A DNA stretch of 64,000 bases from positions 108,835-172,834 of the forward strand of contig JAFZPZ010000127.1 in assembly GCA_017552435.1 (NCBI GenBank), read 5' to 3'. The position numbers and the translations under genes were made by a program. Below the pieces are notes generated by a model. The model did no database searches. It was not told the DNA's origin and saw nothing but the letters and a program-made list of their open reading frames with translations. Shown here in pieces: positions 1 to 9,134 of the stretch (positions are counted from its first letter, which is position 1; each line of letters starts with the position of its first letter). This DNA comes from Bacteroidaceae bacterium. Its GTDB lineage: Bacteria > Bacteroidota > Bacteroidia > Bacteroidales > Bacteroidaceae.

Positions 1-256
1 GGAATAGCAGGTATTCGCCTTGGGCATGTTCAATGCCTTTGTTCATGGCGTTGTAAATGCCGCTGTCCTGCTCCGAGCACCACCATGCCATCTCTTCCTG
101 ATGTTCTTGAATGAAGTCCTTTCCTCCATCAGTGCTTCCTCCGTCAACGACAATCCATTCGAAGTCTCGAAATGCCTGTGAATGAATGCTGTCGCGAGTC
201 CGACGCAAATCTGCAAGATTGTTGTAGGTGACGGTTATGATGCTGAGTTTCTTCAT
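1..256 (-). CDS. Glycosyltransferase family 2, N-terminal part only
   Basis: The gene runs off the left edge, so only the first 85 or so codons are visible. The reverse strand begins MKKLSIITVTYNNLADL, the first beta strand of a GT-A fold. It continues with VDGGSTDGG, the nucleotide-binding Asp region of GT2 enzymes, and with NAMNKGIEHAQGEY, the usual segment before the DXD motif. The start ATG at 256 overlaps the stop of the upstream gene (ATGA, 253-256), so it is the last visible gene of a minus-strand operon. By family it should transfer a sugar from a nucleotide sugar to a glycan acceptor at the cytoplasmic membrane. Donor and acceptor cannot be told from the sequence. Confidence 0.9.
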   Translation of the reverse strand, partial: MKKLSIITVTYNNLADLRRTRDSIHSQAFRDFEWIVVDGGSTDGGKDFIQEHQEEMAWWCSEQDSGIYNAMNKGIEHAQGEYLLF

Positions 257-1116
257 GCCTGATGCTGTTTCTTTTCTAAATATTTATTATATGGTTTTCT
301 GAAGTTTGCGTTCCAAGCATTGCGTTGTTTCGGGGTTGCTTTTTCGAATAACTCGTCGGTTTGCTTCAAGATGACTTTGAGGCTGCGGATGTGCTCTTCT
401 ATGCCTGCGGACATGATGAAGCTGTCAGGATTGGGATAATAGTAGTAGAGGGGTAATTTTGTGATAGTAGTTCGTTTAACATTCAGTAGAATTTCTCCCC
501 ACCAGGGCACATCCTCGTACTTTACTCCTTCCGCGAACCTGGCTTTCCTTGCAAGGTCTGTTTTCAGTAGGCATCGCCAGGCTTGGCAGTGCTTGACCTT
601 CCACTTTCTGTTAATACCCTGTGGATAAGTACTTTCTGTAGCATGCTCGAAAATGTTTTCGGTAACGAAATAACTGTAGTTCTTATAGTGTTTGGAGCGG
701 GGCTTAGTGTTGCCGAGGTGAAGTCTGTGCCGCCATTTGTTGAGGGTACGGTAGAAATGGTCGTATGTAAAAGTAACCATATCGGAATTGTCCCGCAGAG
801 ACGCATTAACGCAGATTTCCATTGCCTGCGGATGAAACATGTCGTCCGGGTCGAGATACATGACGTAGTCACCGCTGACTATCTTCAATGCATTGTTTCG
901 AGCAACAGCCTGCCCCTGATTTTCCTGTGTGATGAGAATGAATCTTTTGTCTCTTTCTAGATATTGTTGAGCAATGGATACGCTATGGTCTGTGCTTCCA
1001 TCATCCACCATTATAGCTTCCCAGTCCTGATGGGATTGAACTAGGAGACTATCCAAAGCACGGCAGAGAAACTTCTCTACGTTGAAAATTGGGATGATGA
1101 CCGAGACTTTATTCAT
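253..1116 (-). CDS. Glycosyltransferase family 2
   Basis: 287 aa GT-A type glycosyltransferase. The N-terminus has the strand VSVIIPIFNVEKFL, then VDDGSTDHS (nucleotide binding) and MYLDPDDMFHP, which holds the DXD-like metal site. The C-terminal half has no membrane segment, so the enzyme is soluble or peripheral. It is a clear paralogue of the next upstream gene: both share ALDSLL, the HCQxWRC segment and a YYPNPxS segment. Seven bases separate the two genes, and its stop overlaps the next ATG. With the acyltransferase of the same operon it probably builds lipopolysaccharide or another envelope glycan. The sugar is unknown. Confidence 0.9.
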   Translation of the reverse strand: MNKVSVIIPIFNVEKFLCRALDSLLVQSHQDWEAIMVDDGSTDHSVSIAQQYLERDKRFILITQENQGQAVARNNALKIVSGDYVMYLDPDDMFHPQAMEICVNASLRDNSDMVTFTYDHFYRTLNKWRHRLHLGNTKPRSKHYKNYSYFVTENIFEHATESTYPQGINRKWKVKHCQAWRCLLKTDLARKARFAEGVKYEDVPWWGEILLNVKRTTITKLPLYYYYPNPDSFIMSAGIEEHIRSLKVILKQTDELFEKATPKQRNAWNANFRKPYNKYLEKKQHQA

Positions 1117-1123
1117 GTTATTT

Positions 1124-1984
1124 CTACTGCTTGAGTCCCTGTTTTTGTTTGAGTTTTTGTTCGAAGGGTGCTAGGAAGTTGCGCTCCCATGTCTGCCGTT
1201 TGGCCTCTGGCGCAGCAGCATAGATGCGTTTGCTTGCCTCGATGCCTTGTCTTAGGCTTTCTATCTTATGCGTTTGGTCTGCAGAAAGGAGATAGCTTTG
1301 CGGATTAGGGTAGTAGAAGTACAAGGGGAGATTCAAGATAGTACACCGTTTAATGCGGAGCAGTATTTCGCTCCACCAAGGGAAGTCTTCGTAATTGATG
1401 CCTTTGATGAATTTGATGTCACGTACGGCATATGTCTTATACATACAGCGCCACACCTGGCAGTGTTTCACAGCCCAGCGTCTATCGATGTCTTTCGGAC
1501 GGGAATACTCGGTAGCGTATGCAAAAATATTGTCAGTGACTATATATGGGGGCTTTTTGTAGAACTTGAAGTGCGGTGTAGAGTCACCGAGGTACAGGAA
1601 ATGCCTAATGAAATTCTGTGTGCGATATCGGCGGTCGTAAGTGAAACATACAAGGTCCGAGTTGTCCCTGAGCATTGCTTCCAGACAGAGTTCCATCAGT
1701 TGCGGATGCATGAAATCATCAGAATCGAGGAAAAGTAAATACTCTCCGCTGGTATGTTGTAGACCGGCATTGCGTGCATCGGAGAGTCCACCGTTTGCCT
1801 TGTGTATAACCCTGAAGCGGTGGTCGCGTGCAGCATATTCTTCTGCGATATTACCGCTACTGTCTGTACTGCCATCATCCACGAGGATAGCTTCCCACTC
1901 CTTGTGCGTTTGGCTGAGCAGACTGTCCAGTGCCCTGCGAAGGAAATTCTCGACATTGTATAAAGGTACGATGACGGAAATCAT
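1124..1984 (-). CDS. Glycosyltransferase family 2 (paralogue of the next gene)
   Basis: 286 aa, starting MISVIVPLYNVENFL. The GT2 markers VDDGSTDSSG and LFLDSDDFMHP (DXD-like) are in the expected places. A basic, glutamine-rich tail follows. The length and the shared segments (HCQVWRC, FYYPNPQS) show that it arose by duplication together with the 253-1116 gene. Its start overlaps the stop of the acyltransferase gene by four bases (ATGA, 1981-1984), which suggests translational coupling. It is probably a glycosyltransferase of an outer-membrane glycolipid or capsule; substrate unknown. Confidence 0.9.
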   Translation of the reverse strand: MISVIVPLYNVENFLRRALDSLLSQTHKEWEAILVDDGSTDSSGNIAEEYAARDHRFRVIHKANGGLSDARNAGLQHTSGEYLLFLDSDDFMHPQLMELCLEAMLRDNSDLVCFTYDRRYRTQNFIRHFLYLGDSTPHFKFYKKPPYIVTDNIFAYATEYSRPKDIDRRWAVKHCQVWRCMYKTYAVRDIKFIKGINYEDFPWWSEILLRIKRCTILNLPLYFYYPNPQSYLLSADQTHKIESLRQGIEASKRIYAAAPEAKRQTWERNFLAPFEQKLKQKQGLKQ

Positions 1985-2922
1985 GGAGTTTTAGCCTTTT
2001 TTAATCCTTCAAATTGATCTTTCAGACGGTCTTTTAGCGCTCTACTTAGTTCCCATTTCTGCCATCTGTTGTGTGACCAAAGCCAGAGCTCGGGCTGTCG
2101 GCGTATGGTCTGTTCCAGCAGGCGCCAAAAGGTCCGAGAAAGCGGGTAGGCGCTGAGGCTTTCCTCTTCGTTGGGTTTCATTTCCAGAAAAGTGAGTCTA
2201 TAGTGTCCTCGCGAGGTCCTTTCCACATCCAGATAAACGGGTTCTGCCCCTATCTTATGGGCAATTTCTTCTGCTCCAGGTGCATACCATGTTTGCTGGT
2301 TCAGGAACATGACGCAATCTTTTACTTTTGTATCCGGGCGCTGGTCCTGGATGAAGCCGCACAAGAAAGGTTCGTCTTCAGCTTTCCATTTTAGTAGGGT
2401 TCGCACAGTTTGCGTCATTTCTATTTGTTCTGTATTCCAGCGACAGCGTATTTCGTACATCAGCGAGGCAAAGTATCGGTTTTCGATATGCTTGTATATC
2501 TCTCCACTCTTCTTGGGAACTTTGTATCGTACGCTTACTTCCTGATACCATTCCCAGCAACCTAGATGTCCGAGGAGCATGAAGATGTTTTTGCCCTCTG
2601 ATGCAAGTCGTTCTGGCAGTTCGCAGTTTCGGACTTCTATACGCCGCAGCATTTCTTCGTCGGAGATGTTCAGGCATTTGAAAGCCTCGATAAAGACATC
2701 GCACAGGTTGTGGTAGAATTTTTTCTCTATGCGGACGATTTCCTTTACGTCTTTTTCGGGAAAAGAACTGTGAAGGTTTTCGCGAACCAAACGTCTTCTA
2801 TACCTTATTAGATAGTATATAACGGGAAAGGCAATGTCACTGAACAAGTACAGAACGCTCAAAGGAAGTCCTGCTAAAATCCGCATGAGACGGTGTTTCT
2901 TTTTCGTTTCGTTCTTGTTCAT
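1981..2922 (-). CDS. Lipid A biosynthesis type acyltransferase (LpxL/HtrB family)
   Basis: 313 aa member of the lysophospholipid/lipid A late acyltransferase family, which adds an acyl chain from acyl-ACP to the lipid A precursor at the inner membrane. A hydrophobic N-terminal segment (about residues 14-39) would anchor it. The catalytic H-x4-E motif is in GHLGCWEW (H119, E124). The C-terminal WLWSHNRWQ segment matches the family's conserved arginine/tryptophan region. Both ends overlap neighbours by ATGA (2919-2922 and 1981-1984), so it lies inside one operon with the U32 gene and the glycosyltransferases. The exact acyl position cannot be assigned. Confidence 0.88.
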   Translation of the reverse strand: MNKNETKKKHRLMRILAGLPLSVLYLFSDIAFPVIYYLIRYRRRLVRENLHSSFPEKDVKEIVRIEKKFYHNLCDVFIEAFKCLNISDEEMLRRIEVRNCELPERLASEGKNIFMLLGHLGCWEWYQEVSVRYKVPKKSGEIYKHIENRYFASLMYEIRCRWNTEQIEMTQTVRTLLKWKAEDEPFLCGFIQDQRPDTKVKDCVMFLNQQTWYAPGAEEIAHKIGAEPVYLDVERTSRGHYRLTFLEMKPNEEESLSAYPLSRTFWRLLEQTIRRQPELWLWSHNRWQKWELSRALKDRLKDQFEGLKKAKTP

Positions 2923-4175
2923 TGTTGTTCAGTATTGCGGAGGATGAATAGTTTATCGTTATGGCGAACCTTGGTGGTGAGCGGGATGCTGATGTGCCAA
3001 CCCTGGTGAGCTTTTTCTACAGGTTTGAGGTCGTATCGTATCTCGCTGACTGTGGCACGAAGGGCTCCTGTGGTAGGACCTGTAACAAGAATTTCATCGC
3101 CAACGTTCATATCGCAGGCTTCTATTTTGAATTCTGCTACTTGCAGCTTTGAGTAGTATCGTATGGCTCGTCCGCAATAGACCTTCCGCTCCGTAGCTTT
3201 CGAACCGTGACAGTCATTCCATTCCATCATGGTTTTACCCAGATAATAGCCGTCCCAGAAACCTCGATTGAAGACACGTGCTAGTCGTTCGTCCCATTCG
3301 TCAAGCCGAGAGAGAAAAACCTCCTTGCCCTGATTGGGTGCGGTGAGTGTGTCGATAGCCTCCCGGTAGCAACGTACTACGGTATCCACGTATTCCGGCC
3401 CACGTGCACGACCCTCTATCTTGAAAACACGTACTCCAGCATCAAGCATCTTGTCAAGGAAACGGATGGTCTTCAGATCACGGGGAGACATGATATATTT
3501 GTTTTCAATGTCAAGTTCAGTGCCCGTCTCAACATCCTGCACAGTGTAACGACGACGACAAAGTTGCATACACTCGCCTCGGTTAGCGGAACGTCCCCAG
3601 TTACTTTGACTCAAGTAGCATTTGCCGCTGATAGCCATACAAAGTGCTCCGTGACAGAACATCTCGATACGAACCTGTTTGCCAGAAGGGCCGCAGATGT
3701 TATATTTTTCGATGAAATGATGGATTTCTGCAACTTGCTCCATATTCAATTCGCGTGCAAGGACAACAACATCAGCATACTGTGCATAGAAACGCAGAGC
3801 TTCAATGTTGCTGATATTCAGTTGTGTACTCAAGTGCACTTCCTGTTCTATCTGTCGGCAGTAGAGCATTACCGCCACGTCGCTCGCTATAACGGCACTG
3901 ATGCCTGCGGCTTTGGCTGCATCGAGGATAGTGCGCATCAACTCGAGGTCCTCGCCATAGATGATGGTGTTGACCGTTAAGTAGCTCTTGATGCCGAAAC
4001 GTCGTGTCTCTTCGGCAATACGCCTGAGATCATCGATGGAGAACGTGTTGGCGGAGTGTGCTCGCATGTTCAGGTTCTCAATACCAAAGTAGATGCTGTT
4101 CGCTCCGGCACGAATGGCAGCAGCCAGGCACTCAGGCGAACCCACAGGGGCCATTATCTCTAACTCATAATTCAT
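2919..4175 (-). CDS. U32 family protein (TrhP/RlhA-like RNA hydroxylation factor)
   Basis: 418 aa protein of the peptidase U32 family. Characterised bacterial members (E. coli TrhP, RlhA) take part in prephenate-dependent hydroxylation of tRNA or 23S rRNA rather than proteolysis; others were described as collagenases. The N-terminus EIMAPVGSPE and the signature EMFCHGALCMAISGKC, with its cysteines, are both present, followed by SNWGRSANRGECMQLCRR. The last 90 residues form the usual beta-barrel-like extension. The start ATG at 4175 lies inside a short heptamer repeat. A promoter is visible at 4186-4193, so this is the first gene of the operon. The acyltransferase start overlaps its stop. The RNA target is inferred from the family only. 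Confidence 0.87.
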   Translation of the reverse strand: MNYELEIMAPVGSPECLAAAIRAGANSIYFGIENLNMRAHSANTFSIDDLRRIAEETRRFGIKSYLTVNTIIYGEDLELMRTILDAAKAAGISAVIASDVAVMLYCRQIEQEVHLSTQLNISNIEALRFYAQYADVVVLARELNMEQVAEIHHFIEKYNICGPSGKQVRIEMFCHGALCMAISGKCYLSQSNWGRSANRGECMQLCRRRYTVQDVETGTELDIENKYIMSPRDLKTIRFLDKMLDAGVRVFKIEGRARGPEYVDTVVRCYREAIDTLTAPNQGKEVFLSRLDEWDERLARVFNRGFWDGYYLGKTMMEWNDCHGSKATERKVYCGRAIRYYSKLQVAEFKIEACDMNVGDEILVTGPTTGALRATVSEIRYDLKPVEKAHQGWHISIPLTTKVRHNDKLFILRNTEQQ

Positions 4176-4180
4176 AATTC
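4166..4180. repeat. Heptamer repeat at the U32 start codon
   Basis: Two exact copies of the 7-bp word cataatt lie at 4166-4172 and 4173-4179. On the minus strand they supply the sequence around the ATG and the first codons of the U32 gene. This is the smallest member of a heptamer-period class seen at several gene starts in the window. Confidence 0.6.
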
Positions 4181-4185
4181 AACTG

Positions 4186-4193
4186 CAAAGTTA
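4186..4193 (-). promoter_or_regulatory. -7 promoter element of the envelope operon
   Basis: The minus strand reads TAACTTTG, a match to the Bacteroidetes -7 consensus TAnnTTTG. It lies 11 bases before the U32 start, so the leader would be very short. Confidence 0.65.
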
Positions 4194-4236
4194 CGACTTT
4201 TCCTGCTTTACGCAAATATTTTTTCACTTTTTGTTG

Positions 4237-4244
4237 TACCTTTG
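4237..4244 (+). promoter_or_regulatory. -7 promoter element of metK
   Basis: TACCTTTG matches TAnnTTTG. It is 147 bases before the metK ATG and gives a leader of about 140 nt. The leader has a small hairpin (gcatg/catgc around 4319-4335), but I could not match it to any SAM riboswitch class I know. Confidence 0.65.
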
Positions 4245-4390
4245 CACCCGAAAAAACAGAAATGTGGATAGATTTGGGCTGCTTGCAACCACAGTAAAAA
4301 ATGCTAAAACGAGGAACCGCATGTTTCTTCATGCATTTGTGCCCGACTTCTTTCCCCATACATTATTAATTAATAAGGATTAATTTTACT

Positions 4391-5647
4391 ATGGGTTATT
4401 TGTTTACCTCGGAGTCCGTCTCCGAAGGCCATCCCGACAAGGTGGCCGACCAAATCAGCGATGCTGTCTTGGACAAACTGCTTGCTTTTGATCCGGAATC
4501 AAAAGTGGCGTGCGAAACACTTGTAACTACTGGCCAGGTTGTTCTGGCAGGTGAAATCAAGACAAAGGCTTATGTCGATCTGCAGCGCATAGCGCGTGAA
4601 GTCATCAACCGCATTGGCTATACCAAGAGTGAGTATATGTTCGAAGGTAACAGTTGTGGTGTCCTCTCTGCTATTCACGAACAGAGTGCCGATATCAACA
4701 GAGGTGTAGATCGTTCTGATCGTGCTTTACAGGGTGCAGGCGACCAAGGAATGATGTTCGGCTATGCAACCAACGAGACCGACAACTATATGCCCCTGAG
4801 CCTTGACTTGGCTCATCGTCTCCTCCAGACCCTTGCCAATATCCGTCGCGAAGGAAAAGTGATGACCTACCTCCGTCCCGATGCCAAGAGTCAGGTCACC
4901 ATCGAATATAGTAATGAAGGCGTACCGCAGCGCATTGATACTATCGTGGTGAGCACTCAGCACGACGAGTTTGACACAGATGAGGCTATGCAGCAACGCA
5001 TAACAAAAGACGTCAAAGAGATTCTCGTGCCTCGTATGCTCGACGACATTCGTTCGGAACGCATTCGTAATCTCTTTGACAATAGTATCACCTACTATGT
5101 TAACCCAACAGGAAAGTTTGTCATCGGTGGACCTCATGGCGACACAGGTCTTACAGGCCGTAAGATAATAGTTGATACCTATGGTGGCAAAGGTGCACAC
5201 GGTGGCGGTGCTTTTAGCGGCAAAGATCCCTCGAAGGTCGATCGTTCGGCAGCCTATGCGGCTCGCCACATTGCCAAGAACATGGTGGCTGCCGGCGTTG
5301 CCGATGAGATGCTTGTACAGCTCAGCTATGCTATTGGCGTTGCAGAACCTGTCAGCATCTTCGTTGATACCTACGGTAAGAGTCATGTAAATAAGACTGA
5401 TGGTGAGATAGCCGAAAAGATAAAGGAAATTTTTACTCTCACGCCGTACGCCATCGAGCAGCGGCTCAAACTACGCAATCCCATTTACGAGGAAACTGCT
5501 GCCTACGGTCATATGGGGCGTGAGTCTCGTATTGTAACTAAGCGCTTCGAATCACTTTATCAGGAAACGAAGGAAGTGACAGTCGAACTCTTCACTTGGG
5601 AGAAACTTGACTATGTCGATAAGGTGAAAAAAGCCTTCTCGCTTTAA
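4391..5647 (+). CDS. metK: S-adenosylmethionine synthase
   Basis: 418 aa methionine adenosyltransferase, which makes S-adenosylmethionine from methionine and ATP in the cytoplasm. The N-terminal [13 protein letters not shown] is the ATP/methionine-binding signature. [12 protein letters not shown] is the central hexapeptide region and [18 protein letters not shown] the phosphate-binding loop, all in standard order. Length fits the Bacteroidetes enzymes (about 430 aa). It has its own promoter at 4237-4244 and a long untranslated leader. A LOG-family gene follows after 16 bases and is probably cotranscribed. Codon use and motifs are ordinary for a housekeeping gene. Confidence 0.98.
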   Translation: MGYLFTSESVSEGHPDKVADQISDAVLDKLLAFDPESKVACETLVTTGQVVLAGEIKTKAYVDLQRIAREVINRIGYTKSEYMFEGNSCGVLSAIHEQSADINRGVDRSDRALQGAGDQGMMFGYATNETDNYMPLSLDLAHRLLQTLANIRREGKVMTYLRPDAKSQVTIEYSNEGVPQRIDTIVVSTQHDEFDTDEAMQQRITKDVKEILVPRMLDDIRSERIRNLFDNSITYYVNPTGKFVIGGPHGDTGLTGRKIIVDTYGGKGAHGGGAFSGKDPSKVDRSAAYAARHIAKNMVAAGVADEMLVQLSYAIGVAEPVSIFVDTYGKSHVNKTDGEIAEKIKEIFTLTPYAIEQRLKLRNPIYEETAAYGHMGRESRIVTKRFESLYQETKEVTVELFTWEKLDYVDKVKKAFSL

Positions 5648-5650
5648 TTA

Positions 5651-5678
5651 TGAATTGACAATTATGAATCATGAATTG
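5651..5678. repeat. Heptamer-period repeat at the LOG gene start
   Basis: Four degenerate 7-bp units (tgaattg, acaatta, tgaatca, tgaattg) follow each other from 5651 to 5678. They overlap the start codon of the LOG-family gene. First and last unit are identical. Confidence 0.55.
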
Positions 5679-6257
5679 AACAAGCAGGTTGCTGTCTATT
5701 GTGCCAGCAGCACTCAGATAGATGACAGCTATTTTCGCGATGCTCGTCATTTAGGTCAACTGATGGCCGAGCAAAATGTGACGCTGATAAATGGTGCAGG
5801 CAATATGGGCCTTATGGCCGAGAGTGCTGATGGTTGTCTCCAGAAAGGAGGCAAAGCCATAGGTGTAATACCAACCTTTATGATTGAAGAAGGATGGTGT
5901 CACAATGGTATGAGTGAGATAATAGAAACTGCAGACATGCATGAGCGTCAGACCAAGATGGCAGAGATGAGCAATGCGGGTATCTTCCTTCCAGGTGGCT
6001 GCGGCACTTTTGCCGAACTCATGGAACTCATTACATGGAAGCAGCTTGGACTCTATCTCAAACCGATTATCATACTCAACACAAACGGATACTTTGATTC
6101 CCTGCTCAACACCTTGTACCAAGCAATCACACAGAACTTCATGCGTCCTGTTCATGCTGATATCTGGCGTGTTGCACCAACACCAGAAGAAGCACTGAAA
6201 ATGGCTCTAGAAACCCCATTTTGGGATACGAGCATCCGTCGTTTTGCTAAAATATGA
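5664..6257 (+). CDS. LOG family protein (cytokinin riboside phosphoribohydrolase-like)
   Basis: 197 aa from the ATG at 5664. A TTG at 5655 in the same frame is a less likely start. This is the TIGR00730 family, formerly mis-called lysine decarboxylase. Known members cleave nucleoside 5'-monophosphates at the N-glycosidic bond. The Rossmann-like fold begins VAVYCASSTQIDDSY. GNMGLMAES and the catalytic PGGCGTFAELMEL (PGGxGTxxE) are present. It sits between metK and the DUF4271 gene and overlaps the latter by ATGA (6254-6257). The substrate in bacteria without cytokinins is not known; nucleotide salvage is a reasonable guess. Confidence 0.9.
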   Translation: MNHELNKQVAVYCASSTQIDDSYFRDARHLGQLMAEQNVTLINGAGNMGLMAESADGCLQKGGKAIGVIPTFMIEEGWCHNGMSEIIETADMHERQTKMAEMSNAGIFLPGGCGTFAELMELITWKQLGLYLKPIIILNTNGYFDSLLNTLYQAITQNFMRPVHADIWRVAPTPEEALKMALETPFWDTSIRRFAKI

Positions 6258-7087
6258 TAATCTCTGATACACTCTGTCTGCCAGAATCGTCAAGTCTCAC
6301 TGCCAAGGATTTTGTTTCTTTCGATGATTGCAGTTTTTTTCAGGGCGATACGTTGTTGCATACCGAAGTGCCTTACCATCCTTTTGGTTTTGCTGTAACA
6401 GCTACTCCTTTCCGTTTGAGTTATGATGGGTGGAGTGGGTTGTTATTTCTTATATGTTTGTTGTTTGCAGTAAGTCTTGTGTTGCGTCTCAGGAAGAAAT
6501 TTCACGAACTATTTCGGGGTGTCTTCTTTCCCACAAGTGGCAATACTAAAGTGACTGTTACTAGTGACCCTCTCCGCTACTCAACACGCCTTTTGGCCAT
6601 ATGCCTCCTTTCGCTTACGGCTGCTATGGTCACCTTTGCCTATGTGTTACACGATATTGGTTATTACCCATTTTCTAATCCCCCCTATATTCTTTTTGTT
6701 TTTTTCTTCTTCCTTTGGTTGGTGTATTTCGTATTGAAAAGATTGATGAGTGGTTTTGTCAACTGGATCTTCTTTTGTAGAAAAAAAATCTTTACATGGC
6801 AGCGAGCAAATACGTTTCTTTTTGTTGCAGAAGCTATATTTTTCCTTGTTTTAGCTATAGCGGTCATGTTTCTTCCAATACCTCCAAGTAATATGCTACT
6901 ATTGGCACTTTTTTTTGTTGCTTTTGTCAAGATAGTACTTCTTTTTAGGACTTATCAGATATTTTTTCCAAAAATATATGGCATTTTGCATTTAATTGTG
7001 TACTTTTGCACTCTCGAATTGATGCCTCTATTTGTCCTACAGCAAATACTGAAGTATGACGCATGGCTTTCGATGGTAAAACTTTAG
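6254..7087 (+). CDS. DUF4271 family membrane protein
   Basis: 277 aa integral membrane protein. After about 55 soluble residues there are several strongly hydrophobic segments, around residues 58-75, 112-130, 145-165, 190-215 and 245-265. The family is found in Bacteroidetes and lies next to hemD as it does here; I recognise it from that position and the hydrophobic pattern rather than from a catalytic motif. Its ATG overlaps the LOG gene stop. Function unknown. The conserved linkage with hemD, rnpA, yidD and tatD suggests a basic envelope role. Confidence 0.75.
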   Translation: MIISDTLCLPESSSLTAKDFVSFDDCSFFQGDTLLHTEVPYHPFGFAVTATPFRLSYDGWSGLLFLICLLFAVSLVLRLRKKFHELFRGVFFPTSGNTKVTVTSDPLRYSTRLLAICLLSLTAAMVTFAYVLHDIGYYPFSNPPYILFVFFFFLWLVYFVLKRLMSGFVNWIFFCRKKIFTWQRANTFLFVAEAIFFLVLAIAVMFLPIPPSNMLLLALFFVAFVKIVLLFRTYQIFFPKIYGILHLIVYFCTLELMPLFVLQQILKYDAWLSMVKL

Positions 7088-7107
7088 GAAAAAATTCCGA
7101 CACAACG

Positions 7108-7851
7108 ATGATAAAGAAGATACTTATCTCCCAGCCCGAGCCAATCTCGGCAAACTCTCCCTACTATGATATAGCAAAGCGTCATAATGTGGAGATTGTG
7201 TTCCGCCCCTTTATTAAGGTTGAGCCGCTCACGCCAAAAGAATTCCGAGCCCAGAAGATATCTATTTTGGAACATACGGCCATCGTCTTTACTTCGCGCC
7301 TTTCTATCGACAATTTTTTCTTGCTAGCGAAGGAGATGCGCATTCCCATTCCAGAGGATATGAAGTATTTCTGCATCACCGAGACAGTGGCACAGTACAT
7401 TCAAAAGTATGTTCAATATCGCAAACGTAAAGTATTCTTTGGTACAACGGGAAAGATAGATGACTTACTGCCCACGATGATAAAGCACAAATCGGAACGC
7501 TACTTTATTCCCTTGAGTGACGTACACAATCCTGTTTTCAGCGATTTGCTTGATAGTAAGAATATCAATCATTCAGATGCTGTCATGTATCGTACAGTCA
7601 GTAACGACTTTACCGAGGGTGAACCTTTTGACTATGACATGCTTATCTTCTTCAGTCCCAGCGGTGTACAGTCGCTTAAGAAGAACTTTCCCAATTTCGA
7701 ACAGGGTGAGATTGTTATTGGCACACTTGGTCCCGCTACAGCCAAAGCTGTTCGTGATGCTGGTCTGCGTCTTGACATAGAAGCCCCCTCTCCCCAATAT
7801 CCCAGCATATCTTCTGCGATTGACGACCATCTGCGTAAGGCAAATGGATAA
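7108..7851 (+). CDS. hemD: Uroporphyrinogen-III synthase
   Basis: 247 aa enzyme that cyclises hydroxymethylbilane to uroporphyrinogen III in haem/corrin synthesis. The frame is open from 7063, but the ATG at 7108 follows a taggaaaa purine stretch and starts MIKKILISQPEP, the usual N-terminus. The two-domain U3S fold is suggested by IVFTSRLSIDNFF in the first half and LIFFSPSGVQSLKKNFP plus GTLGPATAKAVRDAG in the second. Motifs in this family are weak, so the assignment rests on these segments and on the conserved gene order. The last eight bases overlap rnpA. Confidence 0.88.
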   Translation: MIKKILISQPEPISANSPYYDIAKRHNVEIVFRPFIKVEPLTPKEFRAQKISILEHTAIVFTSRLSIDNFFLLAKEMRIPIPEDMKYFCITETVAQYIQKYVQYRKRKVFFGTTGKIDDLLPTMIKHKSERYFIPLSDVHNPVFSDLLDSKNINHSDAVMYRTVSNDFTEGEPFDYDMLIFFSPSGVQSLKKNFPNFEQGEIVIGTLGPATAKAVRDAGLRLDIEAPSPQYPSISSAIDDHLRKANG

Positions 7852-8236
7852 CGTCCCCCACACTCTCAGTAAAGAGGAGCGCCTTTGCAGCCGCAAGGTG
7901 CTCAATGAGTTATTTTGTGGCGGACACCAGTCGGTGTATGCTTTCCCGATACGTGCTGTCTTTATGTCAAGTGATGAAAAAGAGGGGGTACGTATAATGG
8001 TTTCTGTTTCCAAGCGCTATTTCAAACGTGCCGTAAAACGCAACTATATCAAACGGCAACTTCGTGAGGCTTATCGCATACATAAAGAGCAGTTGCTGCC
8101 TTTGCCCGGAGGTCTTGATATCGCCTTTCTCTGGACTTCTGCCGAGATGCTACCTACCGACAAGGTTTTCCAAAAGATGCATAATATCCTGCAACGTATT
8201 CATGAAAGCATCGCTTCTGCTGCATCGGCTATCTAA
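7844..8236 (+). CDS. rnpA: Ribonuclease P protein component
   Basis: 130 aa basic protein that binds the RNase P RNA and helps remove tRNA 5' leaders. The ATG at 7844 is preferred over an in-frame TTG at 7820, because [18 protein letters not shown] matches the family start. The RNA-binding signature [20 protein letters not shown] is nearly ideal. It starts inside the last codons of hemD, and its 3' end overlaps yidD by 35 bases. That dense packing is usual for this cluster. Confidence 0.95.
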   Translation: MDNVPHTLSKEERLCSRKVLNELFCGGHQSVYAFPIRAVFMSSDEKEGVRIMVSVSKRYFKRAVKRNYIKRQLREAYRIHKEQLLPLPGGLDIAFLWTSAEMLPTDKVFQKMHNILQRIHESIASAASAI

Positions 8237-8450
8237 ATTGTTAGCGCAGTTACTTATTCTGCCTATCCGTTTCTATCAACGGTGTATCTCTCCGCTGACA
8301 CCTCCCTCATGCCGCTTTACGCCCACTTGTAGCCAATATGCTATTGAGGCGCTACGTAAGTATGGGCCATTCAAGGGCTTATGGCTTGCCTTGCGCCGCT
8401 TGCTTCGTTGTCATCCTTTGGGTGGTAGTGGTTATGACCCAGTTCCATGA
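8202..8450 (+). CDS. yidD: Membrane protein insertion efficiency factor YidD
   Basis: 82 aa small membrane-associated protein thought to assist YidC-dependent insertion. The ATG at 8202 lies inside the end of rnpA in another frame. The family signature is intact: [10 protein letters not shown], then [15 protein letters not shown], then [14 protein letters not shown] at the C-terminus. The frame is open further upstream, but the added residues do not resemble the family. rnpA-yidD adjacency is very widespread in bacteria. Its stop overlaps the tatD ATG. Confidence 0.95.
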   Translation: MKASLLLHRLSKLLAQLLILPIRFYQRCISPLTPPSCRFTPTCSQYAIEALRKYGPFKGLWLALRRLLRCHPLGGSGYDPVP

Positions 8451-9040
8451 CCTACATAGATTTTCATACTCATCATGCACCAACTACAGCAGATATCATT
8501 GCCGTAGTTGAGGGTCGTGATACTTGGGGAATTCACCCTTGGCAGGCAAACAGAGAGTTTGTTATTCCTGACCTTTCGAGTAAGATTGCTATCGGAGAAT
8601 GCGGTTTGGATGCTTTGCGTGGACCATCTATGGAGATACAGCAACATGTGTTGCGCCACCAAATAGCATTGAGCGAAACACATTTTAAACCACTTGTAAT
8701 TCATTGTGTTAAGGCATTTGATCTGCTGTTACATTTACACCTCGAACAACACCCCAAGATGCCTTGGATGTTTCACGCCTTTCGGGGCAAACCCCAACAA
8801 CTTCAATCACTTCTTTCTGCGGGATTCTATGTCAGTTTTGGCTTCCGTTATAATAAAGAGAGCTTAATTTCCTGTCCTTTGGAGCGTCTCATGCTTGAGA
8901 CCGATGATAATGCAGAGCATTCTATTATTGAGTTATATAATAATGTAGCTGCGCAGCGAGGCATAGGTATGCCTTCTTTATGTGGTGCGATGGCCAAAAA
9001 CTATCTTGCATTTTTCCAAAAGGAGCCTTTTCTGACATAA
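8447..9040 (+). CDS. TatD family metal-dependent hydrolase
   Basis: 197 aa member of the TatD DNase family (amidohydrolase-like TIM barrel). The metal ligands are visible in order: DFHTHH at residues 5-10, IGECGLD near 70, VIHC near 100, WMFHAF near 127 and ETDDN near 165. It is shorter than the usual 250-260 aa, as small Bacteroidetes copies often are. The ATG overlaps the yidD stop (ATGA). Family members are 3'-5' DNases linked to DNA repair or quality control; the role here is inferred. Confidence 0.9.
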   Translation: MTYIDFHTHHAPTTADIIAVVEGRDTWGIHPWQANREFVIPDLSSKIAIGECGLDALRGPSMEIQQHVLRHQIALSETHFKPLVIHCVKAFDLLLHLHLEQHPKMPWMFHAFRGKPQQLQSLLSAGFYVSFGFRYNKESLISCPLERLMLETDDNAEHSIIELYNNVAAQRGIGMPSLCGAMAKNYLAFFQKEPFLT

Positions 9041-9099
9041 AACGTCGTCGATGTATGTTAAAAAATAGCACAAAGAGGAATAATTTCCGTAATTTTTTG

Positions 9100-9107
9100 T
9101 ATCTTTG
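9100..9107 (+). promoter_or_regulatory. -7 promoter element of the CoA-transferase gene
   Basis: TATCTTTG, a TAnnTTTG match 28 bases before the ATG at 9135. It excludes an upstream in-frame start at 9105, which would lie inside the promoter. Confidence 0.68.
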
Positions 9108-9134
9108 TGCGCAAAAATCAAACAAAATACAATT

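Noticed and set aside
4245-4390. SAM riboswitch before metK
   Set aside because: The long leader invites it, but I could not fit any known SAM riboswitch core; only a small hairpin is visible.
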